Below are positions 11,871 through 25,300 of a stretch of DNA of 64,000 nucleotides, one piece after another (positions within the stretch are counted from its first letter, which is position 1; each line of letters begins with the position of its first letter). A model generated the notes under the pieces. That model was not told the DNA's origin and did not search any database. It saw only the letters and a list, made by a program, of their open reading frames with translations. The translations under genes were made by a program, and so were the position numbers. This DNA comes from Ranitomeya variabilis (lineage: Eukaryota; Chordata; Amphibia; Anura; Dendrobatidae): contig NC_135233.1 in NCBI RefSeq assembly GCF_051348905.1, positions 595,783,577-595,847,576 on the forward strand. The letters run 5' to 3'.

Positions 11871-14800
11871 AACCACTGTGTCGTGATCTGATGAGAGCTT
11901 GGAGGGGCATGAGTAGGCGAACACCAGACTTTTTTCTAGAGCCCCTGATGGTGGGGTTAGACTTGGCTCCCGATGGACACCAGGTGCTACTCCAGGACAA
12001 ACCTTGGATGAACGGCAGCTGACCCCAACAGTTCAGGTAGATAGAAGAGCCAAGACTAGATGGACTTGACAATAACAGGCAGACACAACATGAGAAAGAC
12101 ATGGCAGGTGTAGACTGGTACGGCAGGGTTCAGGTAGGTACGCCTGGTATAAAAACTGGCACAGCTGAAGCAAGCAGGTAAGGCTGGTATATAGACTGGA
12201 ACGGCTGATATACAGACGGGCACGACAGGTGCAGGCAAGTTCAGATGGTATTCAGACTGGAATGGCTGCTGCAAGCAGGCACGGCTGGAAAATAGGGAAA
12301 AAAGGCAAGAACAGGCAGACAGGTAGAAGACAGATAAACTGACTGGCGGGTACTAGAGACCTGACAATTAGCAACGTGTTGGGAACAGACTAACCATAAT
12401 GCTCATACACCTCCCATCAGGCGGAGGTGCCTTAAATAATTAGTGTCTCCCAGCCATTGGCTGTGGGCACTTTAGGACGATGCACGCTGTCCTTTTAAGA
12501 GGGTAGGAGCGCACCCTAAGCACTGTGCCTGGGGATCTGTGAGTCGTGCAAAGTGCCGACATCACCACTCGCTTATGAAGAATAGGCACAGGTGCTTCAC
12601 AGGATTCCCCCCACCCCCCAGGAAAACTCCTAAACAACACATCTTGAGTTATTACCTATTACAAATATCATAATTGCATTCAGCTGACAACAGTTAGAGA
12701 AAAAGGCGCGTGGACGTAGCTTACCAATTGACGGACCCTGAGATAATACCGCTCCCACACAAACCTCAGATGCACCAACCTCCACCGTAAAGGGCTGTGA
12801 CACATCAGGCTGTATTAATACAGGTGCCGACGAAAAGCATTCTTTAGAAGGATAAATGCATACAATGCATCCTCAGACAATCTATACCCTTTTTAGTCAT
12901 GTCAGTAGAGATTCTGCTGTGGCAGAAAAGTTTTTAATACATTTTCTGTAACAATTTGCAAAACACGTTGTACTGCTTTAAGGTTACCAGGAGGGTCCCA
13001 TTTCACTATAACCGGTAATTTAGTGGGATCCATCTGAAAACCTGCAGCAGAAATTATAACCCAAAAAAAGTAAATTCTGGTATGGTGAATACACACTTCT
13101 CGAGTTTAGCATACAATCTATTCTCTCTGAAAAAACGTACTACCTGCCTGCCATGTTCCATATGAGATTCGTAATCCTGTGACTATACAAGAATGTCATC
13201 AAGGTAACTAATAACAAACCTCCCTAAAAGATGAGAACAACATCATTAACAAAATGTTGGAACACTGCAGGTGTGTTTGTAAGGTCAAAAGGAATCACAA
13301 GGTTTTCAAAGTGTTCCTTTGGTGTTTTGAAGGCCGGTCTCCACTCATCCCCCTAATTGACTCAGATCAGATTACAGGCCCCATTAAAGTCAAGTTAGAG
13401 AACTATTTGACAGTGGCAATCTGATCAAAGAGGTCAGGAATGAGTGGAAAAGGATATCGTTCCCGGACCGTTATTTGATTGAGCTCCTGGAACTCCAGGC
13501 ATGGCTGTAACCCACCATCCTTCTTTTTGGCAAAAAAAGAAGCCCCCAGTGACACCCGGCATCCTTTCTCCCAGAATACATCACAATAATCAGAGAGAGG
13601 ACCAGAAGGCTTGTGGTAAACGAAAAAATACAGGTTCCTAAACAGTGGTCCTTACAATACAAGCTCTATTTGGTTATCTCCTGAATTTGCCAATCTACTC
13701 TGGGACTATGTAGGGTCAACCAAGAAAACCTCAGCACTACTTGTGCAGGAAGACCACTGAGGACAAAACATGATAAGCTCTCTGAATGAAGTACCCCTAT
13801 ATGGAGTTCCAGCCCCTGTACCCTCTCAGAAAAGCCCCCTAAGTCAGAGGTGACAAATCAATAGCAAATATCTGAACTGGATTGGATTTTGTTTTCAAAT
13901 CCAACCCTGAAGAGCGGGAGAACTGCTGAACCACTATCAAGAAATATGGAAATAGAAATCTCCTGGCCCCAATATTAACCATGGTAGGTATCAATCATTG
14001 AGCCACCATAGTGAAAGATATACTGTACGTAGAACAAGGTTGAGATCCCCCGCGCAACCTGAGTCTAGGAGTTCTCCGGCTGCTGTCTCTCTCTGGGCAC
14101 CGAGGGACAACAAGTACTGACAAAGTGTCCCGTTTCACTACAAAAAAAACAACTCCACTCATCTTGAGTGAAATAGTGGTTCACCCACGGAATGTGCCCC
14201 GTAACTCAAGAGAGAAATAATGATTTCCACCCTCTTTTCCTCTTGTCCAGAGGAGAGGGGTCGTAAATGAAAATATAACTTGCATGTTTCTCTGATAGTA
14301 ATAAACCAACTGCGTTCCCCCGAAAATGTCTGTTGAAGAGGCAGCTTGGGTTCTAGAGCAGATTGATCCAGTGTATCGGACTGAGATCACTGCTGAATCG
14401 TCCCTTTTAATTCAGCCACCTATAGAGACAAAGCCTGCATTTGGCCCGCAAAAGCCGTAAACTGATCCATACTGAAGTATAGGGAAAAGAATGGCCAGCA
14501 ATAATGTCACGGTGTAACTACGGGATAGCTAACGCTATAGCTGTCCCCAGGATTAGGTTGGGATGCCTGGACCACTTTCCTTACTATTGCTCCTAAGTAG
14601 CACTGGTCGGTGCAGTGTATTGGGGGAATACAAACAAGACAGGGCCAAACGGAAGCACCATCAAACAGCACTCTATCAGGGAAATACACAAAGCAATATA
14701 AAGTGTAAAGCGCAAGAAGCAACAAAGTAATATAAAGACAGCTAGGGAAAAAGGAAAGGATTATCCAAACACAAACTTTGGAAAGAAGCACTAATAACCA

Positions 14801-15110
14801 GGATATGTCCACCTTTCCAGACCCAGATAGAAACTATTACAGGAAACTATTACTATTCCTGTACAGCAGAGCCAGCTTAAATTGAGGAAGAGCAGGCATG
14901 ACCGATTCTCCTGCAGTATGTGACCAAAAGCAATCAACATCCTCAGCCCAGAAAAAATTTAACTCTTGCTAACCTACATAGGAGCATCAGCTCTAAGAGT
15001 CTACGCCCGAGTCACTCTACACTGATTATAGCTATCAATGTAGTTATAAGGAGGACCCCGACGCCGCCATGACAGTTGGTGATGTTTGAGAAAACCTCCT
15101 TGTGACAGTA
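11870..15110 (-). mobile_element. Old, decayed Ty3/Gypsy element
   Basis: Read on the minus strand, the right-hand part (about 14.1-14.5 kb) resembles a Gypsy gag and the part at 12.9-13.55 kb a reverse transcriptase, recognisable from short stretches around the phrases FFAKK and the fingers/palm order of Gypsy pol. Every frame is interrupted many times (more than ten breaks) and I cannot delimit LTRs, so the ends given are approximate. It is much older than the two LTR elements on either side. Confidence 0.55.
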
Positions 15111-18100
15111 GGATGTTGTAGATCCTCTAGCCCTTCAGGGATGACAGCAACACAGATCTTGGAGTAACCCTTATTCTCTCTGGTGTGCCCCATGCAGTGA
15201 CTCCTGCCCTAACAAGGGCAATTCCCAAGTATAGTGCTAAACTTTGTATCCCCCCCAAAAAGAAAATCCCTCCTGACGCATTTCTACCTCAATATCGGTT
15301 GTTTATTGCTGTAACTCCTTAGATCAGATCTCCCTATCCTTTGCTCTCCACACACATCATTGACCCTGGGACACCCATGACGTTGTCTCATGGTCACCAC
15401 TTTACCTTCCTTGGTCTACTTTTGGTAAGCAATGACCAATAGATACCGAAAACACCCCAGAAGATCTTCAGTTTTGGATTTGCTTTACCCAGCCATCTTG
15501 ACGAAATCTTAATTTCACCCTACCCAAAGAGCTTCAGTTCCTTTCGCTTGCCCATTTTTCCTGCTCCAAGAACTGCCTGTTCACTTGCCACCTCACATTT
15601 ACCACCCTTTGACTGCCGTCATTGAAACAAGATAATCAATGCCGTCCCCTCTACCTGTAGTTTTATTGTTATGGAGGATCACAGTCTATTTAATAGCAGT
15701 TCCATGATTACTTTGTCTTTAGATATGACAAATATGTTTGGCCAAGGTTAATGAGTAAACACTTAACCACTTTATTGTAAGTCCACGTGATGGTTCTATC
15801 ATCGATGTTTTATTACTGTATCATCTATGAGACAAAGTGATAATTCTAATCTGTCAGTGGTATAGTCATCACTTCTCATCTGTCAACAGTACACTCAAGA
15901 AGAATATGATTTCAAAGAGTTTCTCCATACAAAGGACCCATGGGTGGACACAGACAGAAGAAGGCCCCTATGCAAGAACAATAAAGGTGCTGTTTGCAGT
16001 CCAATAGCGCCTCATAACGCACAGTTCCATATGTTTTAGATATGGTAGTTATCCCCTTACCTCCTGGGTGCACAGATTGCACCAGCGATACTTTTACCCC
16101 TGAAAGGGACATTAATGGTCCTCTAACCCTACGGACAGGTGCCAGAGTCCGCAAGCAATGTCTGATAATAATGTCTTTGTACTCCGTTGGTAAATCATCC
16201 TATTATCTATCCCATAGGCCTCGGTCTTGGAGAATTTGCCAGTCACTAATTTAGAGAACAAAGCCTTATTTAGCTGGACATAACAAGAAAATCTTTTAGA
16301 ATCTTCAAAAATAAGATTGTCCGAAAATAAGCACAAAAACGTGATTTAAATACTAGGTTATTTTCTGGAGACACATTGATTTTGACGCATTAATGACCAG
16401 ATTGGACTAACAATCTAATTCTCCATTGCATATACACATTAGAGGCACTTTTCTACAAAGCTAATAATCCTATCAGGAAGATGGCAGCTACTCAACAGTC
16501 AATTTCTAAGTAAGAGTTTTCTTTTTCTTTTCTCGTGAAGTGATTCTTTGGAATTTTCCAGAGACAATCTTGACTGTGTCAAGTTATACTCATGAAAACA
16601 TGAATTGCTTTTTTGGTTCCAAGAGAAACATTGTGACACAGAGAAATGTTCTGTTTATGTTCGGCGTGAGAATAATCGTCCGTTTATGTCCTCGCATGAA
16701 GCCAAGTTCATTTAGACTTTGTGTGTATTATTCTTCTCAAGGCTTAGTTCACACATGGCATTTTGTTGCAGAAATGTGTGCCCCTGTGCCATTTTTCTAA
16801 ACATGGTTTGCACAAATCTACATGCTTGTAAATAAAACTACCCTGCTCAGATGAACAGACCTGATATCCAAACTTCTGAATCAAAGTGAGTTCCCTTGAA
16901 ATGATGGTTGTGGTAGGTGGGGGATGGACCCTTTAAATATAATGTAGGATATTGTGACCCTTGGTGAATTTGGTGGTTACAGTCTTACATAAGACGACGC
17001 ACTTGATGGTTTCAACAATCCCAAGAGGGGCAACAGGTTGACTTTGAAAACTTTGCTGACTTTTATGAAAATGTCTGACTCTTGTTGTTCGTCCTCCTGA
17101 AGTTTGATGTGATGGTAGGTGACCCGTCGGGCACACAGGGTAGTACAATGTGCCAGGTACCCCTATGTGCACAGAGTTATTTTAAAAGTTTTGGAGCAGC
17201 AGCGGAGACAAAACTCTCAAGATCCTTCTAAAAAAATTTGGAGTTTACACTCAAAAAAGATGTTTTACGCACATACCCTTTAAAAAGGGTTTCCTGAGAT
17301 TTTGCAGAAACACGCTGAGAATAGAAAATGTTATCAAATACTCATCTCTAGTGTTTAGTGGTGGTCTCCACCAGCCCTATATTGATTATACCCCCGGCTA
17401 TCATTCATGTGATCGCTGCCACCAGTGGAGTCCTGAGACCCTAAATGACATCTATATACCTTAATAAGTCTCATTGATAGTGAATGTTCAATCATAGTCT
17501 ATGTGCACAGAATGATGTATTACAGATCGTTTAAAGGGGTAATACCATGTTAGCCATTCATTGCATATCCACAGGATGTGCCATAATCGCCTGATAGGCA
17601 CCAGTCCCAGGTTAGTATATATCCAGGCAGAACTTCGTCCTCTGTGCGCAAGACTTTATAACCACACTTGGGGATCATTGTGTTGGAATCCTATTTTTTA
17701 TACTCCGCTTATTTTATTGCAATTGTTAGAACTGATCACAAGTTCCTGAGAAGCACCGAACTCAACACCAATACTTCCCTTTCCATTAAGTTTTTACTTC
17801 GACTACAGTTTGTTATAAATCAATGAACTGAAGCATACTCGCCTTACTCGGGTCCACCGGCGAGTCTCTGCCACAGCTCTGTATCTAGGTCTGGCAGTGG
17901 CTTTAGCGCTGACGTCCTGTTGACAGCTCAGCAGCCAATCAGTGAGCTCAGTGGCTCTTAGAAGGGTGTTCTGTCTACACTGGTAGAAGCGCTGACCTCA
18001 CTGATTGGCCGGCGCACTGTCAAGGTGACATCTGCAGCCAATGCCAGACACAGGAATCCATTAGAATAAATTGGTAGGACCACCCACTGGACTCCTATGC

Positions 18101-19843
18101 CCTTTATGTCAACCCTATGTAAGAAAAGGAGGTGGAAGCGGGGAAAAAAAAATCCTTGGATTCCAAGTGGTAAAACCAGCCACAAAATTCTATGCTCAGC
18201 ATTATAACTAGAAATAAAGCATTGTATTCTGCTGTGAAATATATGCGGAATTAAGAATAAAATCACAAAATCTCATTTTTGTCTAATAGATGGTGAGTGA
18301 AGGGGAGTTGTGAAGAAACTTCACTTTACCAGCCACTGCAACTTTCCTTATTGATGGGCAGGAATAGACATGGTGTATGGGTCATTGGCCATGAAATGGT
18401 CTCCTTAAGCCCCAAGTAAATTACGGACCACTGCACTTCTGAGGTTATAGATTGAATGGATTTTTGTTTGCCATTTTTGAGGTTCAGTTGGTCAATAAAT
18501 ATATTACAGAAATGGTGAAGTGATAAAGGGCACTTTTGGTCAGCTCTTAAGGTGGCTATTCTCCTTAGATAGCTGTTGGCTGAACAAGTACTCTTTTCCG
18601 TTAGTAGATGGGGAAATAAGCCACTACCTGGCATGTACCTTGTGAACAAAAGGATTGGGTATGTAAATTCAACATCTGACATCCGTCATTGAGGCCCTCC
18701 CATAAAAATTGGTAATCTTATGAAATGTGCAGATTTGTCCAAAGGTGGTCTCATATGTATAGCCACCTTTAAGAGCTTGAAGAATATACCGAAAATACAT
18801 TTACACACAGAAGACCAACCAGTTAAGACTTGTCCGATTTTATGTGATCAACCAATTTCTTAAATGTGATGGTAATCAGGGATCCTCTTTCTACTTCATA
18901 TTTGTCTATTTATCTCTACAGGTATCAAAGATAATGAACTATGAGCTGGTATGATCTGGAACATCTCAATGTGATCCATTCTCATGTCGTTTCTTTTTTT
19001 AGTTCCAAATGTATTTGTTGTTCATTGGAACGGTGCTACTCACTTGAGAGCGATTATGAGGTATCACAGGAACAGTTTCTATTTAAAAGTCCTCATGGTT
19101 TATAAACCACATCACAGGAAAACTCGAATACAGCCCTTGTCCGGCACAAAGTGAAACATAAAGTAAAAAAGTCCTTACAATAGTGCGGATTTGCCCGCTT
19201 GAGTTAGAGTCCAGCTTCTTGGTCCTTTAGCAAATGCACACAATGCTGGAGGTCTGCACACCTTCACACACAGACATGTGTGAGACAAACAGGTTTCATT
19301 TTACAATGTGAACCATACCAAGGAATAGAGATTTAAGATGACTCACGTGGATGACTGTAAAGCCACAGGAAGGGTTAACACTCTGTGGCTATTTCACAAT
19401 TCACTTTTAATTTCATTATGAATATATTTACTCTGTGGTTGACTAATCAGCAAGTGATTAAGTCTGTGTACCTTCTGCAATGGACACGGAGAAAGCCCCA
19501 TCGCTGAGAATAGTTTGGCTTAGTTGCCATGAATCAACACAACAGTCTTTACTTTGGCTCAAGGTGGATCATTGTTTTTTTGGTTTTTCATAATTGGCCA
19601 TTATACCTTGTAATGATTCCTTATGACAACGGGGAGCCTAGACAACGGGGAGCCTATAAATCAGCAGCGAAGAAAGAAAAAACATTTGGGCGAAATCAAA
19701 CACCAAGGACTTCCACCTTCTTCAGGATCTGATAAAGGATTACAAAGTTCTCAAACCGGGTCTACGAAGGACTGACAAAGTAAGTATTTTCTTAACTTTC
19801 ACCTATCACTTTATTTAGGGTTTTTCCATTGTAATATACATAC
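15111..19843. other. Intergenic, no gene recognised
   Basis: No conserved frame, RNA gene or complete transposon is evident. Short pieces look like widespread repeats: AAAGGGGTAATACC followed by ATATCCACAGGATGTGCC near 17535-17590, and a segment with CCAATCAGTGAGCTCAGTGG near 17935. The spacer upstream of dpep1 holds no visible neighbour gene of the human 16q24.3 series. Confidence 0.55.
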
Positions 19844-20245
19844 ATTGTAGAAAGGGCCGTATTTAGAGTTTCTGCTGCCCTAGGCACTTTTAGCGCTGCC
19901 TCCCCCATTGGTGAGTATGACACTATCTGCATAGACTTTTGGCAAGAATCGCTGATGTGAAAGTCGCCTTTTGCAGCAGATCGGGCAGTTTTCCTGCATC
20001 TGCTGTGTAACGGATCACTTACGGGCAACAGTGTGTTTGGTTTTGTTCATTCCCTATGGGATTTGCGGTACTTGCTGTGATCTGGGAAATGCGGTACCAT
20101 ACCTCCCAACTTTTGAAGAAGGGAAAAAGGTCTAAAGGTTGCGGCGCACGTAGTGCACCACGGCAAATTTTAGGCCACGCCTCTGACCACACCCATTTCA
20201 CAACTAATCACACCCATATCCACGTCCCAACCACACCCATTTAGC

Positions 20246-20302
20246 ACTTCTGATCACACTGTTTCATATGCAATTTGTATATGAAACAGTGTGATCAGAA
20301 GT
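20246..20302. repeat. Perfect 24-bp inverted repeat, 9-bp loop
   Basis: Arms 20246-20269 and 20279-20302 are exact reverse complements (starting ACTTCTGATCACAC and ending GTGTGATCAGAAGT) around a 9-base loop. It lies in the left arm of the hAT-type element. The perfection suggests a recent event or gene conversion between arms. Confidence 0.9.
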
Positions 20303-20329
20303 ACTATTAAAACCCCCAAAAAAATGGCT

Positions 20330-20998
20330 ACGCAGTGCTCCATACTGTATAATGGCCACACATGATGCTCAATACTGTATAATGGCCACACATGATGCTC
20401 AATACTGTATAAGGGCCACACATGATGCTCAATACTGTATAATGGCCATTGGCCACACATGATACTTCATACTGTATATTGGCCACGCATGATGCTCCAT
20501 ACTGTATAATGACCCCACATGATGCTCAATACTGTAGAATGGCCACATATGATGCTCCATACTGTATAATGACCCCACATGATGATCAATACTGTATAAT
20601 GGCCATTGGCCACACATGATACTCCATACTGTATATTGGCCACGCATGATGCTCCATACTGTAGAATTGCCACACATGATGCTCCATACTGTATAATGAC
20701 CCCACATGATGATCAATACTGTATAATGGCCACACATGATGCTCCATACTTTATAATGGCCACTCATGATGCTCCATACTGTATAAGGGCCACACATGAT
20801 GCTCAATACTGTATAATGGCCACACATGATGCTCGATACTGTATAATGACCCCACATGATGATCAATACTGTATAATGGCCACACATGATGCTCCATACT
20901 GTATAAGGGCCACACATGATGCTCAATACTGTATAATGGCCACACATGATGCTCCATACTGTATAATGACCCCACATGATGCTCAATAGTGTATAATG
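20330..20998. repeat. Minisatellite A, 30-bp unit
   Basis: About 22 copies of a unit around GATGCTCCATACTGTATAAT plus GGCCACACAT, with variants (GACCCCACAT, GATGATCAATACTG). The variants recur in the same order, which indicates higher-order duplication. Because 30 is divisible by three and the unit lacks stops in several frames, long spurious frames exist on both strands. Confidence 0.92.
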
Positions 20999-21405
20999 CC
21001 CCCCTCCATCTTGTATGCATAGCTCATCTCCCTCCCATCCCATATGCATGGCTCATATCCCCCCTCCTCCTGTATGCATGGCCCATAACTCCCCCCCTGT
21101 ATGCATGGCTCATAATCCCCCCCCCCCTGTATGCATGGCTGATGGCTCATATTCCCCCGTATGCATGGCTCATAATTCCCCCCCCACATACATGGCTGAT
21201 GGCTCATATTCCCCCGTATGCATGGCTCATAATTCCCCCCCCATATGCATGGCTGATGGCTCATATTCCCCTGTATGCATGGCTCATAAATCCCCCCCCG
21301 TATGCATGGCTGATGGATCATATAGTCCCCCGTATCGTATGCATGGCTCATAATTCCCCCCCCCCCCCGTATGCATGGCTGATGGCTCATATATTCCCCC
21401 GTATC
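20999..21405. repeat. Minisatellite B, left part
   Basis: Irregular units of about 24-31 bp built on GTATGCATGGCTCATAATTC, GGCTGATGGCTCATATT and a C run. It starts directly after minisatellite A and ends where the Gypsy element is inserted (target GTATC). Confidence 0.9.
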
Positions 21406-22193
21406 TGTTGTGAATTCCGTTCTGGAGCTCCCTCCTGTGGTTGCTAATGGTATTTTTGTGAGTTCTGCCCTTGGGCTCCCTCTGGTGGTTTCGAGTGGAA
21501 CTGCTGCTCCGTTAGGTAGCTGTAGCAGCTGCCATCACTGATCGCCTTGCCTGGGTTTGTTATTTAAACCTGCTCTGGGCTTTAGTTCATGCCTGCTGTC
21601 AATGTCTTAGGTTGGATTTGGTTCTCTCCTTGGATTTCTCATATGGCCTGTCCTTGTCAGCAAAAGATAAGTTTCTGCTAGTTCTTGTTTGTCCATTTTC
21701 TTTGGACACTATTGCTTTGCAAATATGTCTCTTTTTTTTGTCCAGCTTGTCACTATGTCATATTCAGGCTAGCTGGAAGCTCTGGGAAGCAGATTTGCCC
21801 CTCCACACCGTGAGTCGGTGTGGAGTTCATTTTTGTAAACTCTGCGTGGATTTTTGTAGTTTTTAATACTGACCGCACAGTATCCTTTTCTCTCTATCTA
21901 TCAAGTTTAGTATTGGCCTCCTTTGCTGAAAACTGATTTCATTTCTGTGTATGTCATTTCCCTCTCCACTCACAGTCAATATTTGTGGGGGGCTATCTTT
22001 CCTTTTGGGGTTTTCTCTGAGGCAAGATAGCTTTCTATTTCCTTCTTTAGGGGTAGTTAATTCTTAGGCTGTGAAGAGGTGTCTAGGGAGAGTCAGGAAA
22101 ATCCCACGGCTATTACTAGTGTTGTTGTTAGGATTAAGGACTGCGGTCAGTAGAGATACCACCTCCTCAGAGCTCGTCCCATGTTGCGTTTTA
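21406..22193 (+). repeat. 5' LTR of the Gypsy element
   Basis: A 788-bp terminal repeat matching 26452-27239. It contains CTCCCTCTGGTGG at 21476-21488, the reverse of a CTCF-core-like sequence. Confidence 0.9.
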
Positions 22194-22377
22194 GCCACCA
22201 GGTCATATCAGTGTGGCCTCTTAACCACCTGGTCATACCAGTACAGCTGGCCCACAATGTGTTAAATGCATCTCAAAAGAGGGAAAAGAAAGTTCTGAGT
22301 CATTTTTTTTTCTTTGTAGCTTGTTTTGTCTTTTTTTTCCCCTTAATCTCTGGGTGGTTCAGGATTTTGGTGCTGAT

Positions 22378-25300
22378 ATGGAGGTTCAGGGTCTGTCCTT
22401 GCGCGTGGATCAACTCGCTGCAAGGGTACAGAGTATCCAAGATTATGTTGTCCAGACTCCGGTATTAGAGCCTAGAATTCCTATTCCTGATTTATTTTCT
22501 GGGGATAGATCTAAATTTCTGAACTTTAAAAATAATTGCAGATTGTTTTTTGCTCTGAGACCCCGTTCCTCTGGTGACCCCATTCAGCAGGTGAAGATTG
22601 TTATTTCTTTGCTGCGTGGCGACCCGCAGGACTGGGCATTCTCCCTTGAGCCAGGAAATCCTGCATTGCTCAATGTTGATGCATTTTTTCAAGCGCTCGG
22701 ATTGCTGTATGACGAGCCTAATTCTGTGGATCAGGCAGAAAAAACTTTGCTGGCTCTGTGTCAGGGTCAGGAAGCAGCAGAAGTATACTGCCAGAAATTT
22801 AGAAAGTGGTCTGTGCTCACAAAATGGAATGAATATGCCCTGGCAGCGATTTTCAGAAAGGGTCTTTCTGAAGCCCTTAAAGATCTTATGGTGGGGTTTC
22901 CCACGCCTGCTGGTCTGAATGAGTCAATGTCTTTGGCCATTCAGATTGATCGGCGCCTGCGCGAGCGCAAGGTTGTGCACCATATGGCAGTGTCCTCTGA
23001 GCAGAGTCCTGAGCCTATGCAATGTGATAGGATTTTGACTAGAGCAGAAAGGCAGAAATTCAGACGTCAGAATGGCCTGTGTTTTTACTTTGGTGATTCT
23101 GCTCATGCTATTTCTGATTGCCCTAAGCGTACTAAGAGGGTCCCTAGGTCTGTTACCATTAGTACTGTACAGCCTAAATTTCTTTTGTCTGTTACCCTGA
23201 TTTGCTCAATGTCGTCCTTTTCTGTTATGGCATTTGTGGATTCTGGCGCTGCCCTGAACTTAATGGACTTAGAATTTGCCAAGCGCTGTGGTTTTTCCTT
23301 GGAGCCTTTGCGGAGCCCTATTCCCCTAAGAGGGATTGATGCTACGCCATTGGCCAAGAATAAACCCCAGTACTGGACACAGTTGACCATGTACATGGCT
23401 CCAGCACATCAGGAAAATATTCGCTTTTTGGTGTTGCATAATTTGCATGATGTTGTTGTGCTGGGTTTTCCATGGTTACAGGTACATAATCCAGTGCTGG
23501 ATTGGAGAGCTATGTCTGTAACTGGTTGGGGTTGTCAGGGGATACATAGTGATATTCCTTTGATGTCCATTTCCTCGTCCCCTTCTTCAGATGTTCCTGA
23601 GTTTTTGTTGGATTTCCAGGATATATTTGATGAGCCCAAGTCCAGTTCCCTGCCTCCTCATAGGGACTGCGATTGTGCCATTAATTTGATTCCTGGCTGT
23701 AAGTTCCCTAAGGGCCAACTTTTTAATCTGTCTGTGCCAGAGCATGCCGCTATGCGGAGTTATGTAAAGGAGTCCTTGGAGAAGGGGCATATTCGCCCGT
23801 CTTCGTCACCATTGGGAGCGGGATTTTTTTTTTTGTTGCCAAGAAGGATGGTTCCTTGAGACCCTGTATAGATTATCGCCTTCTCAATAAGATCACGGTC
23901 AAATTCCAGTACCCTTTACCTTTGCTTTCTGATTTGTTTGCTCGGATTAAGGGTGCCAGTTGGTTTACTAAAATCGACCTTCGAGGGGCGTATAATCTCG
24001 TGCGTATTAAACAAGGTGATGAATGGAAAACAGCATTTAATACGCCCGAAGGTCATTTTGAATATCTTGTGATGCCATTCGGCTCTCTAATGCTCCATCG
24101 GTATTTCAGTCCTTTATGCATGATATCTTCCGGAATTATCTGGATAAATTCATGATTGTGTATTTGGATGATATTTTGTTTTTTTCCGATGATTGGGAGT
24201 CTCATGTGAAGCAGGTTAGGATGGTATTTCAGGTCCTTCGTGCTAATGCGTTGTTTGTGAAAGGGTCTAAGTGCCTCTTTGGAGTTCAGAAAGTTTCTTT
24301 TTTGGGTTTCATTTTTTCTCCCTCGGCTATTGAAATGGACCCTGTTAAAGTCCAGGCCATTCATGATTGGACTCAACCCACATCTGTAAAGAGCCTTCAA
24401 AAATTTTTGGGCTTTGCTAATTTTTATCGCCGCTTTATTGCTAATTTTTCTAGTGTGGTGAAGCCTCTGACCGATTTGACGAAGAAAGGAGCTGATGTGA
24501 TGAATTGGTCCTCTGCGGCTGTTGAGGCCTTTCAGGAGCTTAAACGTCATTTTACTTCTGCCCCTGTGTTGCGTCAGCCAGATGTTTCTCTCCCTTTTCA
24601 GGTTGAGGTTGATGCTTCTGAGATTGGGGCAGGGGCCGTTTTGTCTCAGAGAAATTCTGATGGCTCTTTGATGAAACCATGTGCTTTCTTCTCCAGAAAG
24701 TTTTCGCCTGCTGAGCGTAATTATGATGTCGGCAATCGGGAGTTGTTGGCTATGAAGTGGGCATTTGAGGAGTGGCGACATTGGCTTGAGGGAGCCAAGC
24801 ATCGCGTGGTGGTCTTGACTGATCATAAAAATTTGATTTACCTCGAGTCTGCTAAGCGGTTGAATCCTAGACAAGCTCGGTGGTCTCTGTTTTTCTCCCG
24901 TTTTGATTTTGTGGTCTCGTATATTCCGGGATCTAGGAATGTGAAGGCTGATGCCCTTTCTAGGAGTTTTTTTGCCTGATTCTCCGGGAGTTCTTGAGCC
25001 GGCTGGGATTCTCAAGGAGGGGGTGATTCTTTCTGCCATCTCCCCTGATTTGCGGCGGGTACTTCAGGAGTTTCAGGCTGATAAACCTGACCGCTGTCCA
25101 GTGGGGAAACTGTTTGTTCCTGATAGATGGACTAGCAGGGTAATTTCTGAGGTTCATTGTTCGGTGTTGGCTGGTCACCCTGGGATTTTCAGTACCAGAG
25201 ATATGGTGGCTAGGTCCTTTTGGTGGCCTTCCTTGTCGCGGGATGTGCGTTCGTTTGTGCAGTCCTGTGGGACCTGTGCTCGGGCTAAGCCTTGCTGTTC

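Noticed and set aside
20429-21447. Frames up to 206 codons with HHVWPLYSIE- and CMAHNSPP-type repeats
   Set aside because: They are translations of minisatellites A and B inside the hAT element.
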